From positions 1 through 41,590 of the forward strand of contig LSKF01000004.1 in assembly GCA_001556995.1 (NCBI GenBank): 41,590 nucleotides of DNA, written 5' to 3'. This DNA comes from Erythrobacteraceae bacterium CCH12-C2. GTDB lineage: Bacteria; Pseudomonadota; Alphaproteobacteria; Sphingomonadales; Sphingomonadaceae. The notes under the pieces were generated by a model, which was not told the origin of the DNA, searched no databases, and saw only the letters and a list, made by a program, of their open reading frames with translations. Position 1 is the first letter of the stretch; every line of letters begins with the position of its first letter. This document shows, in pieces, positions 16,517 through 25,610 of the stretch. The position numbers and the translations under genes are program-made.

Positions 16517-17821
16517 ATGGCAAGCGACAAGGTGGGAAACGCGGTACCGTTGCAGGCCGAACCCATGGCCGGGGCCAGCACCGGTTTCGCCTTCGCCTCG
16601 GTCACGACCCTGTTTTTCGCCTGGGGCTTCATCACCTCACTGATCGACCCGCTGGTCGCGGCGGTGAAGGGGATTTTCAGCCTCACGGATTTCGAGGCGC
16701 AACTGAGCGCATCGGCGTTCTTCATTGCCTATGGCGTGATGAGCCTGCCTGCCGCTGCTCTGCTCGCTCGGCGCAAGTCGGTGGCGACGGTGCTGATCGC
16801 GCTGGTGACCATGATCGCCGGTTGCCTGCTGATGCTGGTGGCAGCCAATGTCGCGGTCTATGCGCTGGTCTTGCTGGGCCTCTTCATCCTCGCGAGTGGG
16901 ATCACCATCCTGCAAGTCGCCGCCAACCCGCTGGCGGCCGTGCTGGGAAGGCCTGATCGCAGCCATTTCCGTCTGACCCTCAGTCAGGCTTTCAACAGCC
17001 TTGGCACCTTCATCGGCCCTTATGTCGGAGCACTGCTGTTCCTGAAGGGGGTCGAGATCGAGGAAGGCGCAGCGCTTGATCCCGCCGTGCGGGAAGCGGC
17101 GTTGATCGGGATCGATGCCGCGTTCTTGTGGATCGCTGTGCTGATCGGCCTGCTGGCACTGTTCATCTGGTTTGCCCGCAGGCTGATCGGGGCAGCGGCA
17201 GAGCAGGCTGCGCGTGACACGACCGGCTCCGCTTCGATCCTTGCGATGCTGGGCGAGGCGGCATCCTCGCGCTGGGCATTGCTCGGGGGTGCGGCTATCT
17301 TCCTCTATGTCGGCGCAGAGGTCGCGATCGGAACGCAGATGGCGCTGTTCCTCAACAGCGACGACGTGCTCGGCGTTTCGCTGGAACAGGCAGGCAAGAT
17401 GGTGAGCCTCTACTGGGGCGGAGCGATGGTTGGGCGGCTGATCGGCTCGGCATTGCTGACCCGCGTGCCCGCCTCGCGCCTGCTGGTTATCTTCGCAGGC
17501 GCGGCGGCGGCGATCTGCCTGTTTGTGGCGCTGGTTGGCGGCATGGCGGCAGGCTACGCGGCGCTCGGCATCGGCCTGTTCAATTCGATCATGTTCCCGG
17601 TGATCTTCACCCTCACGCTCGAGCGTTCAAGCGCGAGCAAGGAGGCGACTTCCGGCTTCCTGTGCTTCGCGATCGTGGGCGGAGCCTTCGTTCCACTGCT
17701 GGTCGGGGCGGTATCGGGCGCGACGAGCTATGCGGCGGCCTTTGTGGTGCCGGCGGCGTGCTATCTGGTGCTGCTGGTGTTCGGTCTCGCCGCGGCCCGG
17801 ACGGGTGGGACGCAGAGCTGA
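16517..17821 (+). CDS. Sugar MFS transporter, FucP/GluP-like
   Basis: This inner-membrane proton-coupled sugar porter has 434 residues and about 12 hydrophobic segments. The N-terminal F-F-A-W-G-F-I-T-S-L-I-D-P-L helix matches the FucP family hallmark, and L-Q-V-A-A-N-P-L, R-L-T-L-S-Q-A-F-N-S-L-G-T-F-I-G-P and Y-W-G-G-A-M-V-G-R are further family motifs. FucP relatives move fucose, glucose, galactose, mannose or N-acetylglucosamine; the substrate is not readable here. ATG at 16517 follows GAGGGG at a good distance; the ATG at 16511 is too close to it. It is the first gene of an operon with the sulfatase. Confidence 0.9.
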   Translation: MASDKVGNAVPLQAEPMAGASTGFAFASVTTLFFAWGFITSLIDPLVAAVKGIFSLTDFEAQLSASAFFIAYGVMSLPAAALLARRKSVATVLIALVTMIAGCLLMLVAANVAVYALVLLGLFILASGITILQVAANPLAAVLGRPDRSHFRLTLSQAFNSLGTFIGPYVGALLFLKGVEIEEGAALDPAVREAALIGIDAAFLWIAVLIGLLALFIWFARRLIGAAAEQAARDTTGSASILAMLGEAASSRWALLGGAAIFLYVGAEVAIGTQMALFLNSDDVLGVSLEQAGKMVSLYWGGAMVGRLIGSALLTRVPASRLLVIFAGAAAAICLFVALVGGMAAGYAALGIGLFNSIMFPVIFTLTLERSSASKEATSGFLCFAIVGGAFVPLLVGAVSGATSYAAAFVVPAACYLVLLVFGLAAARTGGTQS

Positions 17822-17878
17822 GCATGAGTTTCCGCGCCACCTTTCCTTGGGGCGGTGCGAAAAAGAGGTGAGGATGAT

Positions 17879-19492
17879 ATGACCAATCTGCGTTTCTGGT
17901 GCGGCCCCGTTGCCGCTGCGGCTCTTGCCATCACCGCCACCCTCACGATCGGCGCTACACCCGGGCCGGCCGCCGCGCAGACCGAAGCCCCCGCCCACCC
18001 GCAGCCGAACATCATTTTCATCCTCAACGACGACCAGCGCTATGACGCAATGGGATTCCTCGATCCCGCGATCAGCACGCCGAACATGGACCGTATTGCG
18101 CGCGAGGGCGTGTATTTCCCCAATGCGTTCGTCACCACCGCCCTGTGCAGCCCGAGCCGCGCCTCGATCCTGACCGGGCAATACATGCACAACCACGGGA
18201 TTGCCGATAACAACATCAAGTTCCGCCCCGGCACCTTCTTCTTCCCGATGGCGCTGCAAGCGGCGGGATACCGCACGGCCTTCATCGGCAAGTGGCACAT
18301 GGGCGGGCATAGCGACGATCCCCAGCCTGGATTTGATCGCTGGATCAGCTTCAAGGGGCAGGGAGAATATCTCCCCGACAACGGAAAGGGCGTGCGCCAC
18401 ACGCTGAACATCGATGGCCAGCGGGTCGAACGGAAAGGCTACATCACCGACGAGCTCAACAGTTACGCGCTCGACTGGCTGAAGCAGCAAAACCGCCAGC
18501 AGCCGTTCTTCCTCTATCTCAGCCACAAGGCGGTGCACGCCGATTTTATCCCGGCCGAACGCCATAAGGACACACTCAGCCGCGAGGCGATCAAGCTGCC
18601 TGACAGCATGGCCGACACACCTGAGAATTACGAGGGCAAGCCACGCTGGACCAAGGACCAGCGCAATTCGTGGCACGGCGTGGAGTTTCCCTATCACTCG
18701 ACCCTCGACGTGGTCGATTTCAAGCTGCGCTACAACCAGACCCTGCGCGCGGTGGACGAGGGGATCGGCCAAATTCTCGCCACGCTCGAGAAGCGGGGGA
18801 TGCTCGAGAATACCATTGTGGTGATGATGGGCGACAATGGCTTTCTGTTCGGCGAACACGGCATGATCGACAAGCGCAGCGCTTACGAAGAATCGATGCG
18901 CGTGCCACTGATCGCGTTTGGCGGCGGGATGCCGGGCGGGCGTGTGGTGGACGACATCGTCGCCAATATCGACATCGCCCCCACCTTCCTCGCACTCGCC
19001 GGGGCGGCGGCACCGCAGGGCGTGCGCTTCGACGGGATGAGCTATGCCGACCTGATGATGGGGCGCCCGTTCGATGGTCCGTGGCGCACTTCGCTGAGCT
19101 ACGAATACTACTGGGAATACAACTACCCCCAGACGCCCACGACCTTCGCGCTGCGGGGGGATCGCTATAAGTACATCCAGTATCACGGCGTGTGGGACAC
19201 CGAGGAGCTTTACGACCTTCAGGCGGACCCCCGCGAAATGCGCAATCTCATCGCTGATCCCAAGCTGCGGCCCGTGGTCAAGAAGATGCGCGGCGATCTG
19301 TTCGCCAGCCTCGATCCCGAACAGGGCCGCTCCAGCGTGACCTTCACCCAGCGGCTCGATGAAGGCTCGGTGCTGCGCAATCGCAATGGTGCGGGAACCG
19401 GCGATTTCCCGCGGCGCTGGCTGCGCGATGGGACCGAGGACGATCTCGGGAACGGGCAAAAGGCCGAAGGCGGAAAGCCCGACCCGCATTAA
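17879..19492 (+). CDS. Secreted S1-family sulfatase
   Basis: S1 sulfatases hydrolyse sulfate esters in glycans, using a formylglycine made from a cysteine. In this 537-residue protein a signal peptide (residues 1-34, ending A-A-A-Q) is followed by N-I-I-F-I-L-N-D-D-Q-R, which supplies the calcium ligands, and by A-L-C-S-P-S-R-A-S-I-L-T-G with C90 as the modified cysteine. G-K-W-H-M-G and M-M-G-D-N-G-F-L-F-G-E-H-G are the other active-site motifs. A maturation enzyme (FGE or anSME) is not in the window. The ATG at 17879 follows GAGGTGAGG, 57 bases after the transporter gene, so the two are co-transcribed. Sulfated glycan as substrate is inferred. Confidence 0.94.
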   Translation: MTNLRFWCGPVAAAALAITATLTIGATPGPAAAQTEAPAHPQPNIIFILNDDQRYDAMGFLDPAISTPNMDRIAREGVYFPNAFVTTALCSPSRASILTGQYMHNHGIADNNIKFRPGTFFFPMALQAAGYRTAFIGKWHMGGHSDDPQPGFDRWISFKGQGEYLPDNGKGVRHTLNIDGQRVERKGYITDELNSYALDWLKQQNRQQPFFLYLSHKAVHADFIPAERHKDTLSREAIKLPDSMADTPENYEGKPRWTKDQRNSWHGVEFPYHSTLDVVDFKLRYNQTLRAVDEGIGQILATLEKRGMLENTIVVMMGDNGFLFGEHGMIDKRSAYEESMRVPLIAFGGGMPGGRVVDDIVANIDIAPTFLALAGAAAPQGVRFDGMSYADLMMGRPFDGPWRTSLSYEYYWEYNYPQTPTTFALRGDRYKYIQYHGVWDTEELYDLQADPREMRNLIADPKLRPVVKKMRGDLFASLDPEQGRSSVTFTQRLDEGSVLRNRNGAGTGDFPRRWLRDGTEDDLGNGQKAEGGKPDPH

Positions 19493-19597
19493 ATGGGAGA
19501 CGCCACAGGGACTTTGGAGGACCGGGCGCTCTGAAATTGCACTGTGCTGGCCACAGGACTAGATTGGCCCGAGGGCATAATTGGAGACAAATTTCAG

Positions 19598-20830
19598 ATG
19601 GCGACAACTGAACGCAAGCCGTCAGCTGTCGGTATCGCGCCCGAGGAACGGGTGAACCTGCTCAGCAACGGCCTGTCCGGCACCAATCTCGAACGTGGCA
19701 GTTCGCACAATCTACGCGTCACGCTTCAGGCCATCCGCCTCAACGCGCCTGTGACCAAGGTCGAACTGGCCGAAATCACCGGGCTCACCCCGCCTTCGAT
19801 CACCAATATTGCCCGCAAGCTGTTCGCTGACGGATTGATCATCGAAGCCGGGCGTCGCCGCGGCGAACGCGGGCAACCCGCGCTCAAGCTGGCGATCAAT
19901 CCCGACGGCGCCTTCTCGATCGGCGTCAATGTCGACCGCGATCATATGACGATCGTGGCGCTGGACTTCCTCGGCGAGCTGCGGATGCGGGTGGTGGAGA
20001 ACATCATGTTCCCTATGCCCGAGCAGGTCCGCGAATTCGTCAACCGGAACCTTCATGCGATGCGTGCGGCGGGCGCAATCGACATGAGCCGGGTCGCAGG
20101 CATTGGCCTTGCTATCCCTGACGATTTTGGCGGTGTCGATCTGCCTAATCGTCCGCCTGAATTCAGCATCTGGGAAACGGTCGATCCCAAGCATCTGCTG
20201 GGCGCGCATGGTCTCGAGGTCATCACCGAAAATGACGCAACCGCAGCCGCCATTGGCGAGCTGCAATTCGGCCATGGCCGGGTGTCGCAGACGTTTTTCT
20301 ACCTGCTGGTCAATGCAGGCCTTGGCGGCGGTCTGGTGATCGATGGGCATTCGGTCACGGGCGCGTCGGGCCGCAGCGGAGAGATCGGCTTCCTTCCGAT
20401 CGGCAGGACGCGGCGCAATCCGGTAGTGTTGCAGGACGTGGTCTCGCTGTCAGGTCTCTACAGCCATTTTGCGCAAGCGGGCTTTCCGGCCCCCGCTGCG
20501 CTCGATCAGCTTGATGCGGCGACCAGCGAGGCTGCCTCGCAATGGGTCGAGAAGGCCGCTGATCTGCTGAGCGACCCGCTGATGGTCATCAATGCCCTGA
20601 TCGATCCCGACGCGATCTTCATTGGCGGACGCCTGCCAGCAGCACTGGTCGATCAACTGTGCGACCGGCTTGCGCTCAATATCCGCCATCGGGGGGCCTC
20701 GTTGCCCTCTCGTGCGCCGATCCGCCGTGCCGAGCTGGCCGAGGACGCCGCTGCCATTGGCGCTGCGATCCTGCCTTTCTCCAGTCGCTTCCTGCCAAAC
20801 CGCACCGCATTGATGAAGATTGACGCCTGA
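19598..20830 (+). CDS. ROK-family transcriptional regulator (NagC/XylR-like)
   Basis: ROK repressors bind AT-rich operators and release them on binding a sugar or sugar phosphate. The 410-residue protein has an N-terminal winged helix (about 35-90) with T-K-V-E-L-A-E-I-T-G-L-T-P-P-S-I-T-N, and a C-terminal ROK sugar-kinase fold with I-G-V-N-V-D-R-D, E-N-D-A-T-A-A-A and G-E-I-G-F-L-P-I. The zinc motif is not complete and the catalytic Asp region is E-N-D, as in many repressors. The ATG at 19598 follows GGAG at 11 bases; an upstream ATG at 19544 is possible. It is the likely owner of the 16-mer operators at 16376 and 25426. Confidence 0.9.
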   Translation: MATTERKPSAVGIAPEERVNLLSNGLSGTNLERGSSHNLRVTLQAIRLNAPVTKVELAEITGLTPPSITNIARKLFADGLIIEAGRRRGERGQPALKLAINPDGAFSIGVNVDRDHMTIVALDFLGELRMRVVENIMFPMPEQVREFVNRNLHAMRAAGAIDMSRVAGIGLAIPDDFGGVDLPNRPPEFSIWETVDPKHLLGAHGLEVITENDATAAAIGELQFGHGRVSQTFFYLLVNAGLGGGLVIDGHSVTGASGRSGEIGFLPIGRTRRNPVVLQDVVSLSGLYSHFAQAGFPAPAALDQLDAATSEAASQWVEKAADLLSDPLMVINALIDPDAIFIGGRLPAALVDQLCDRLALNIRHRGASLPSRAPIRRAELAEDAAAIGAAILPFSSRFLPNRTALMKIDA

Positions 20831-20833
20831 GGC

Positions 20834-21760
20834 TCAGCCAACCGGATCGGAATGCCGCGCCGTCTGAGGGGCGACGGACGCAGCAAGCGCGATCGGACCA
20901 AGCGGCCCTGCCAAGGTGCCGAGACCCGGGGGAACGACATAATCGTCGATCCAGTCGAGTTCGCGCGAGCTGACGTAGCCCGCAAGGCTCGCCTGCAATG
21001 CGCGGCGGATGATCGGGAACAGCTGCGGCTGCGCGCTGATGACCCCGCCGCCGAGGAAGATGCGGCGCGGCGTAGCGGTCAGCACGATGTTGTGCAGCAT
21101 CTGCGCAATGGCATGGCCGACGAGGTGCCAGATGGGGTCGTCGGCTGTGATCAGGCTGGCATCCTTGCCCGACCGCGCGACGATGGCTGGGCCAGCCGCG
21201 AGCCCTTCGACACAGTCGCCGTGATAGGGGCAGGAACCGCGCCAGGTGTCGCCGGGCACTCTGGCGATCCGCATGTGTCCAAGTTCGGCATGACCGAACC
21301 CGCCAATCGGCTTTCCGCCAACGATAAGCCCAACGCCGACACCAGTGCCAATCGTGACATAGGCATAGTCCGAAAGCCCCGCCGCCGCGCCCCAGCGCAT
21401 CTCTGCCAAGGCCGCGCCGTTGACGTCGGTATCGAGCACGACCGGCACGTTCAGACCGTCCGCCAGCGCTGCGACGATGTCCACGCCCGTCCATCCGAGC
21501 TTGGGGGTTTGCCCGATCCGGCCCCAGCCCGGCGAGGCGCGATCCACATCAATCGGGCCAAAGGAAGCGAGGCCAATCGCGCCTATCGCAGGCCCCGCCC
21601 CGAACCACTGGTGCAGGATCGCGCGGATGCGCGGCAGCGCGACATCGGGCGCTTCGGTGTCGACCCGCTCCTGCGCCAGGATTTCACCCGCAGGGGAGGC
21701 GAGCACACAGACGCATTTGGTCCCGCCCAGCTCGACACCTGCCAGCATTGTTTCTGCCAT
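20834..21760 (-). CDS. ROK-family sugar kinase (fructokinase/mannokinase-like)
   Basis: It should phosphorylate a hexose entering through the transporter. The 308-residue protein has the phosphate loop G-V-E-L-G-G-T-K (about 8-15), the catalytic region L-D-T-D-V-N-G-A-A-L-A-E, the I-G-T-G-V-G-V-G-L motif, and the zinc-binding G-H-M-R...C-P-Y-H-G-D-C-V-E-G-L-A-A-G-P (about 170-200), which is typical of the fructokinase subgroup that includes GmuE and ScrK-like enzymes. The ATG at 21760 follows a GGGGG at 8 bases. It lies 28 bases after the GH2 gene on the same strand and is convergent with the ROK regulator. Substrate (fructose, mannose or other) is inferred from the subgroup. Confidence 0.88.
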   Translation of the reverse strand: MAETMLAGVELGGTKCVCVLASPAGEILAQERVDTEAPDVALPRIRAILHQWFGAGPAIGAIGLASFGPIDVDRASPGWGRIGQTPKLGWTGVDIVAALADGLNVPVVLDTDVNGAALAEMRWGAAAGLSDYAYVTIGTGVGVGLIVGGKPIGGFGHAELGHMRIARVPGDTWRGSCPYHGDCVEGLAAGPAIVARSGKDASLITADDPIWHLVGHAIAQMLHNIVLTATPRRIFLGGGVISAQPQLFPIIRRALQASLAGYVSSRELDWIDDYVVPPGLGTLAGPLGPIALAASVAPQTARHSDPVG

Positions 21761-21788
21761 CACCACCACCCCCAAGATTGCCCGATTG

Positions 21789-24700
21789 TCACGGCATCAC
21801 CTTCGTCATGCCCGGCGCGACGTTCCACCCCCGCACGCCGATGCTGTCCGGCATCGCCGCCGAAAGCGGGGCGCGGATCGTCACCACCCTTGTCTCGCCG
21901 GGAAGCAGAGAGACATAGTTGTCGCTCCAATAGGCAGGCAGGATACGCTGACCTGCCGCATCGAGTACGGCGAGCTTGACCATGAGGGCGGGCCTGTTGC
22001 CCGGATTGCTGACGGTCGCCTCGATCACACGTTCATTGCTGTCTGCTACAATGCGGGCGCTGACGCTGACCGCGACCTCGTCCATCGCGGTCATGGCGCG
22101 ATAGGCGGCAGGCTCGCGCGCCAGCCAGTAGAGATTCTCGCTCAGCAGAGCGCCGTTGCTGCCCTGAAGCTCCAGCTTGGTGATGACCACCGGCGCGCGG
22201 GCGAACAGTGCCTCGGGCACCGCCTCGCCGACCGTGATAACGCCGAGAGCGGGTGCATCGACCGCGATCGTCCGCTCATCGAGCAGCGTGCCATCAAGCG
22301 CAAGATTGCGCACCCGCAGCCTCGCCCCGCTGACCGGCGCGGCAAGGCTGTTGACCACCGCCAGCGTGCGATCGGGCAGGTTGACCTGCGCGTGCACCGG
22401 CTCTGACCCCTTTTTCGCGCCGAAGAATGCCGCGTGGGTATCGTAGTCATGGCTGTAGATCTGCCATGTCGTGCTCGGCCAGGCGGGATGGGTCATCCAC
22501 AGCAGCCGCCCTGAATTGCGGGTAAACAGCCCGGCGTTCATCCCTTCGAAGATCGCCCGGTGGGATTCGTAGTTGAGCAGCTGCGCCTTGTTCTCGAAAT
22601 CGGCCAGATCGGCCGGTGCACCCAAGCGGTTCTGCATCGCCTTCATGAAGCTGGCGACATCGCCCGCCTTGCCCTGATGCCAGTCGTGATAGGCCCAGGC
22701 GTCACTGATCGGCCATTGATCTTCGGGCGGCATCATCGTCTTGAAGGTTTCAAGCGTCGGGAAAGAAGGCGTGCCCACCTCGGTCGAAAAGCCGCGTCCA
22801 ATACGAGTGAAATAGGCCTCGGGCGGCTGGTAATTCCACGGACCGCTGTTTGACATGTTCACATCGCGCGAATTGGGCAGGTAGGCGCGGGTACCGTCGA
22901 TCGTGCGAACCAGCTTTTCCAGACCGGCGTTGACCACCGGCGGCGGCACCCCTTCGTTGCGGCCGATCCACAGGGCAATCGAGGGGTGGTGCTGGAACCG
23001 GCTGACCGTGTCGGCAGCGTTGGCAAGGAACATGGCGGTGTCGCCCGGCTCACCATTGTGATCCTGAGTCGAGATCCAGAAATCGTTGAGCACCAGCAGA
23101 CCGTATTCGTCGGCGAGCTCGAAAAAGACGCTTTCCGTGCTTTGGCCCATCCAGTTGCGGATGGTGTTGACGTTGGCTTCGTGGTGGAGGCGGAAATAGG
23201 GCTCCATCCGCTCACGCGAGACGCGCTTCATCCAATCGTCCATGCCCCAGTTGCCGCCGCGCACGGCAATCGGCACGCCGTTCACCTTGAGCAGCAGATG
23301 CGGCGCGAGCGCAGCATCCTTGACCGGTGCTAGCGCGGGTGATCCAGCGAGTTCGCGGGCGAGGCTGACGGCCCAGCCGCCCTCGACCTTTCGGATCGCC
23401 TCGTGGGCGACATCGAGCAATTGTTCACCATTACTGCGCGCAGGCGACACCGCGGCGCGTTGCAATTCTTCGTCCCTGTCGATCAGCGAAAGCTCATAGC
23501 TGACCTCGCGGATACCGAAGCGGAGCTTTCGGGTATCGCTGACTTGGCCACCGACGCTGACCGACAACGCCAGATCGTGGAGCTTCGGCGCACCATAGCC
23601 ATTGGGCCACCACAATTCGGGATTGCGGATGCGCAGCTGCGCAAAGCCATCGGGCGCGAAGCGGACCGTTGCGGTTGATAGGGGCGCCACACGCGCGCTT
23701 TGGCGCAGGGTCACATCGCCAAAGCGAGCCTCGATTTCGACGGTGCGCTCCGCAGCGCTGTCATTGATCACGGGGACAGCAAAGGTCAGTTCGGCAAGCG
23801 AGTTGTCCGCGAGCGGCAGCACGGTGTTCACGTGCGGATCACCAATCCGGACATCGCCCGAAGCTTCGAGCACCACGTCCTGCCACACGCCCGCATTGCG
23901 ATCGCGCACGGTGGGGATCCAGTCCCATCCCTCGCTGGCGCTGAAGGTCGGACCGTCGATCGTCATCGCACCGCCGTTCTGGCCCGGCCCTGCGGTCAGC
24001 GATTCCTCGTGCGGCAGGCCGGGATGGGGCGGCGGCGAGACACGTACGGCAATGGCAATTCGATCCCCTGCGGCGAACCGTGCAGGCAGGACAAAACGCC
24101 CGCGCGTGAAAGCACCCTCGGTCGCTCCCAGTCTTTCCCCATTGACCCAGATTTCGGCAGCATAATTGATGCCTTGGAATGTGATCGCTGCAAGCGCGCG
24201 CGCGCCGCTTTTGGGGCGGATGAATTCGCTGCGCAACCAGTAGTCCTGACGGCTGAGGCTCTCGGGGATCTGCAGATTGTTCAGGCCATAGGCCGGATCG
24301 GGATAGATGCCGTTCGCCACATAAGTGGCAAGGATGGTGCCCGGCACGGTTGCCGGTATCCAGCCACGCGTATCGAACCCCGGTTGCGCTATTGTGGCGG
24401 GGGGCGCGGCAACATCGGGCGCGGCGGCGAGGTGCCAGGCTCCGATCAACCAGCGGTTGTCACCCGCCGGGGAGAGCGGGGGCGTGGCGGCTGCCAGCGT
24501 CGCCTTGCGGCTCTGCGTGGCGGCTGGCGCGCGGCTGATGGGCAGGGTCGTCTGGTCCTGCGGTCCGGTCATCCCCATCTGCTGTTTGACCTGCAGGGGC
24601 CATGTGGGGCTGGCGTTTTCGAATTGGGTGAGCCGTTCATCGGGCTTGGCCCAGGCCATACGTCCGGTTTGTTCGCGAGAGTTCTTGAATACCGCGAGGC

Positions 24701-25226
24701 TGGCAACAGCTCCGCGAAACAGTTCGCGCCCCGCGCTGCGCGGGGCCAGAACGAGGGCTAGGACGCTGGACGAGGGCGGTACACCGACCTCAACCGGTGC
24801 CCCTCCGTCCACCATGAGGACAAGCTTACCTGCTTCCGAGGCAAGCGTGACCAACTGCCATTCGCCGACCTTGCCTTTTGAGGCTGAGACGACTGGCGCG
24901 TCTCCCACGGCGGCGACGATCCGGTCGTTGGCCACGCCGATGGCGATAAGCTCTGCACCCTTTTCATCGACCAGCGCGGCAATCATGCGCGGCGCGCCCG
25001 GCCAGCTGTCAACCTTGACCCAGCCCCTGAGCGTCCAGTCGCCCTGCAAGGCGAGCGGTGCAGCAAGATCCTTGCGGATCGGATTGCCTGCGGGCGGGAA
25101 GATTGCATTGACCGGACCAGCCAGCACGGTGCTGCCCTCGGACGCCTGTTGGGCTTGAGGCATGGTCGGAAGCGCAGCCGCCGCAATGATGCACAGGACG
25201 ACAAGAGCCTTTCGCAGCCAGACCAT
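21789..25226 (-). CDS. Large secreted GH2-family glycoside hydrolase with N-terminal LamG-like domain
   Basis: GH2 members of this size are exo-beta-mannosidases or exo-beta-glucosaminidases. The 1145-residue protein has a signal peptide (1-26), a concanavalin/LamG-like region (about 45-185: W-T-L-R-G-W-V-K and A-S-L-A-V-F-K-N), then the GH2 sugar-binding jelly roll (about 260-460; I-W-V-N-G-E-R-L-G), an Ig-like domain, the barrel (about 600-900) and further beta domains. The likely acid/base is E758 in G-R-N-E-G and the nucleophile E816 in S-T-E-V-G-T-P-S; the spacing of 58 is short for GH2. The ATG at 25226 follows GGGGGGG at 5 bases; the upstream start at 25271 would spoil the signal peptide and overlaps the promoter. 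Confidence 0.88.
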   Translation of the reverse strand: MVWLRKALVVLCIIAAAALPTMPQAQQASEGSTVLAGPVNAIFPPAGNPIRKDLAAPLALQGDWTLRGWVKVDSWPGAPRMIAALVDEKGAELIAIGVANDRIVAAVGDAPVVSASKGKVGEWQLVTLASEAGKLVLMVDGGAPVEVGVPPSSSVLALVLAPRSAGRELFRGAVASLAVFKNSREQTGRMAWAKPDERLTQFENASPTWPLQVKQQMGMTGPQDQTTLPISRAPAATQSRKATLAAATPPLSPAGDNRWLIGAWHLAAAPDVAAPPATIAQPGFDTRGWIPATVPGTILATYVANGIYPDPAYGLNNLQIPESLSRQDYWLRSEFIRPKSGARALAAITFQGINYAAEIWVNGERLGATEGAFTRGRFVLPARFAAGDRIAIAVRVSPPPHPGLPHEESLTAGPGQNGGAMTIDGPTFSASEGWDWIPTVRDRNAGVWQDVVLEASGDVRIGDPHVNTVLPLADNSLAELTFAVPVINDSAAERTVEIEARFGDVTLRQSARVAPLSTATVRFAPDGFAQLRIRNPELWWPNGYGAPKLHDLALSVSVGGQVSDTRKLRFGIREVSYELSLIDRDEELQRAAVSPARSNGEQLLDVAHEAIRKVEGGWAVSLARELAGSPALAPVKDAALAPHLLLKVNGVPIAVRGGNWGMDDWMKRVSRERMEPYFRLHHEANVNTIRNWMGQSTESVFFELADEYGLLVLNDFWISTQDHNGEPGDTAMFLANAADTVSRFQHHPSIALWIGRNEGVPPPVVNAGLEKLVRTIDGTRAYLPNSRDVNMSNSGPWNYQPPEAYFTRIGRGFSTEVGTPSFPTLETFKTMMPPEDQWPISDAWAYHDWHQGKAGDVASFMKAMQNRLGAPADLADFENKAQLLNYESHRAIFEGMNAGLFTRNSGRLLWMTHPAWPSTTWQIYSHDYDTHAAFFGAKKGSEPVHAQVNLPDRTLAVVNSLAAPVSGARLRVRNLALDGTLLDERTIAVDAPALGVITVGEAVPEALFARAPVVITKLELQGSNGALLSENLYWLAREPAAYRAMTAMDEVAVSVSARIVADSNERVIEATVSNPGNRPALMVKLAVLDAAGQRILPAYWSDNYVSLLPGETRVVTIRAPLSAAMPDSIGVRGWNVAPGMTKVMP

Positions 25227-25269
25227 CGATACCCCCCCGGCGAGTGAATCCGCCTTTTTTACAAAAACC

Positions 25270-25299
25270 ATTTTATTAATAGCCAGCGCTTCTGGTCAA
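25270..25299 (-). promoter_or_regulatory. Predicted promoter of the GH2-kinase operon
   Basis: On the minus strand TTGACC (25299-25294) and TAAAAT (25275-25270) are separated by 18 bases and lie 44 bases ahead of the GH2 start. Overlapping the -10 is aaaccattttattaat (25265-25280, plus strand), which matches the 16-mer aaacaattttctttac at 12 of 16 positions and may be a weaker copy of the same operator. Confidence 0.4.
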
Positions 25300-25387
25300 G
25301 TCGGAATGCATACCGCTGCTCCAATAGCATGCGGTCTGCCTGCTCCGCAGGGAATTCAGGGGCATTCGCAGCACTTTGAGGCCCTTT

Positions 25388-25441
25388 GCGTTTCGCGGAT
25401 CAACCAAGTCACTCCATAATAACTGAAACAATTTTCTTTAC
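25388..25441 (+). promoter_or_regulatory. Shared promoter/operator block of the TonB receptor operon
   Basis: This is the partner of the block at 16343-16391. It contains gcgtttcgcggatcaa, aagtc, ccata and the identical 16-mer aaacaattttctttac (25426-25441), extended to the left by ct. A predicted -35 (TTTACT, 25437-25442) overlaps the 16-mer, with a -10 candidate near 25459-25466. The 384-base gap 25227-25610 between the GH2 and receptor genes holds this block, the minus-strand promoter and no gene that I can support. Confidence 0.6.
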
Positions 25442-25610
25442 TAATGCAAAACCCTCGGTGTAGATTTAGCGTCGAGAGTGAGGGAATTGCGATCAATGAA
25501 CGGGTGGATCGCGCGATCCGCGGCGGACAGTGCACTCGCGAGGACGCAGCAGCCTTCAAAGCAGAACATATGTCGAAATAGCCGCATAAGCTGGCAGGGG
25601 GAGAGAAAAC

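Noticed and set aside
17627..19489. Open frame of 620 codons on the minus strand
   Set aside because: It is exactly antisense to the sulfatase and the end of the transporter gene, has no recognisable motif, and arises from high-GC codon bias.
25227..25271. Longer N-terminus for the GH2 enzyme from an ATG at 25271
   Set aside because: It would put charged residues before the signal peptide, has no ribosome binding site, and overlaps a good -10 box.
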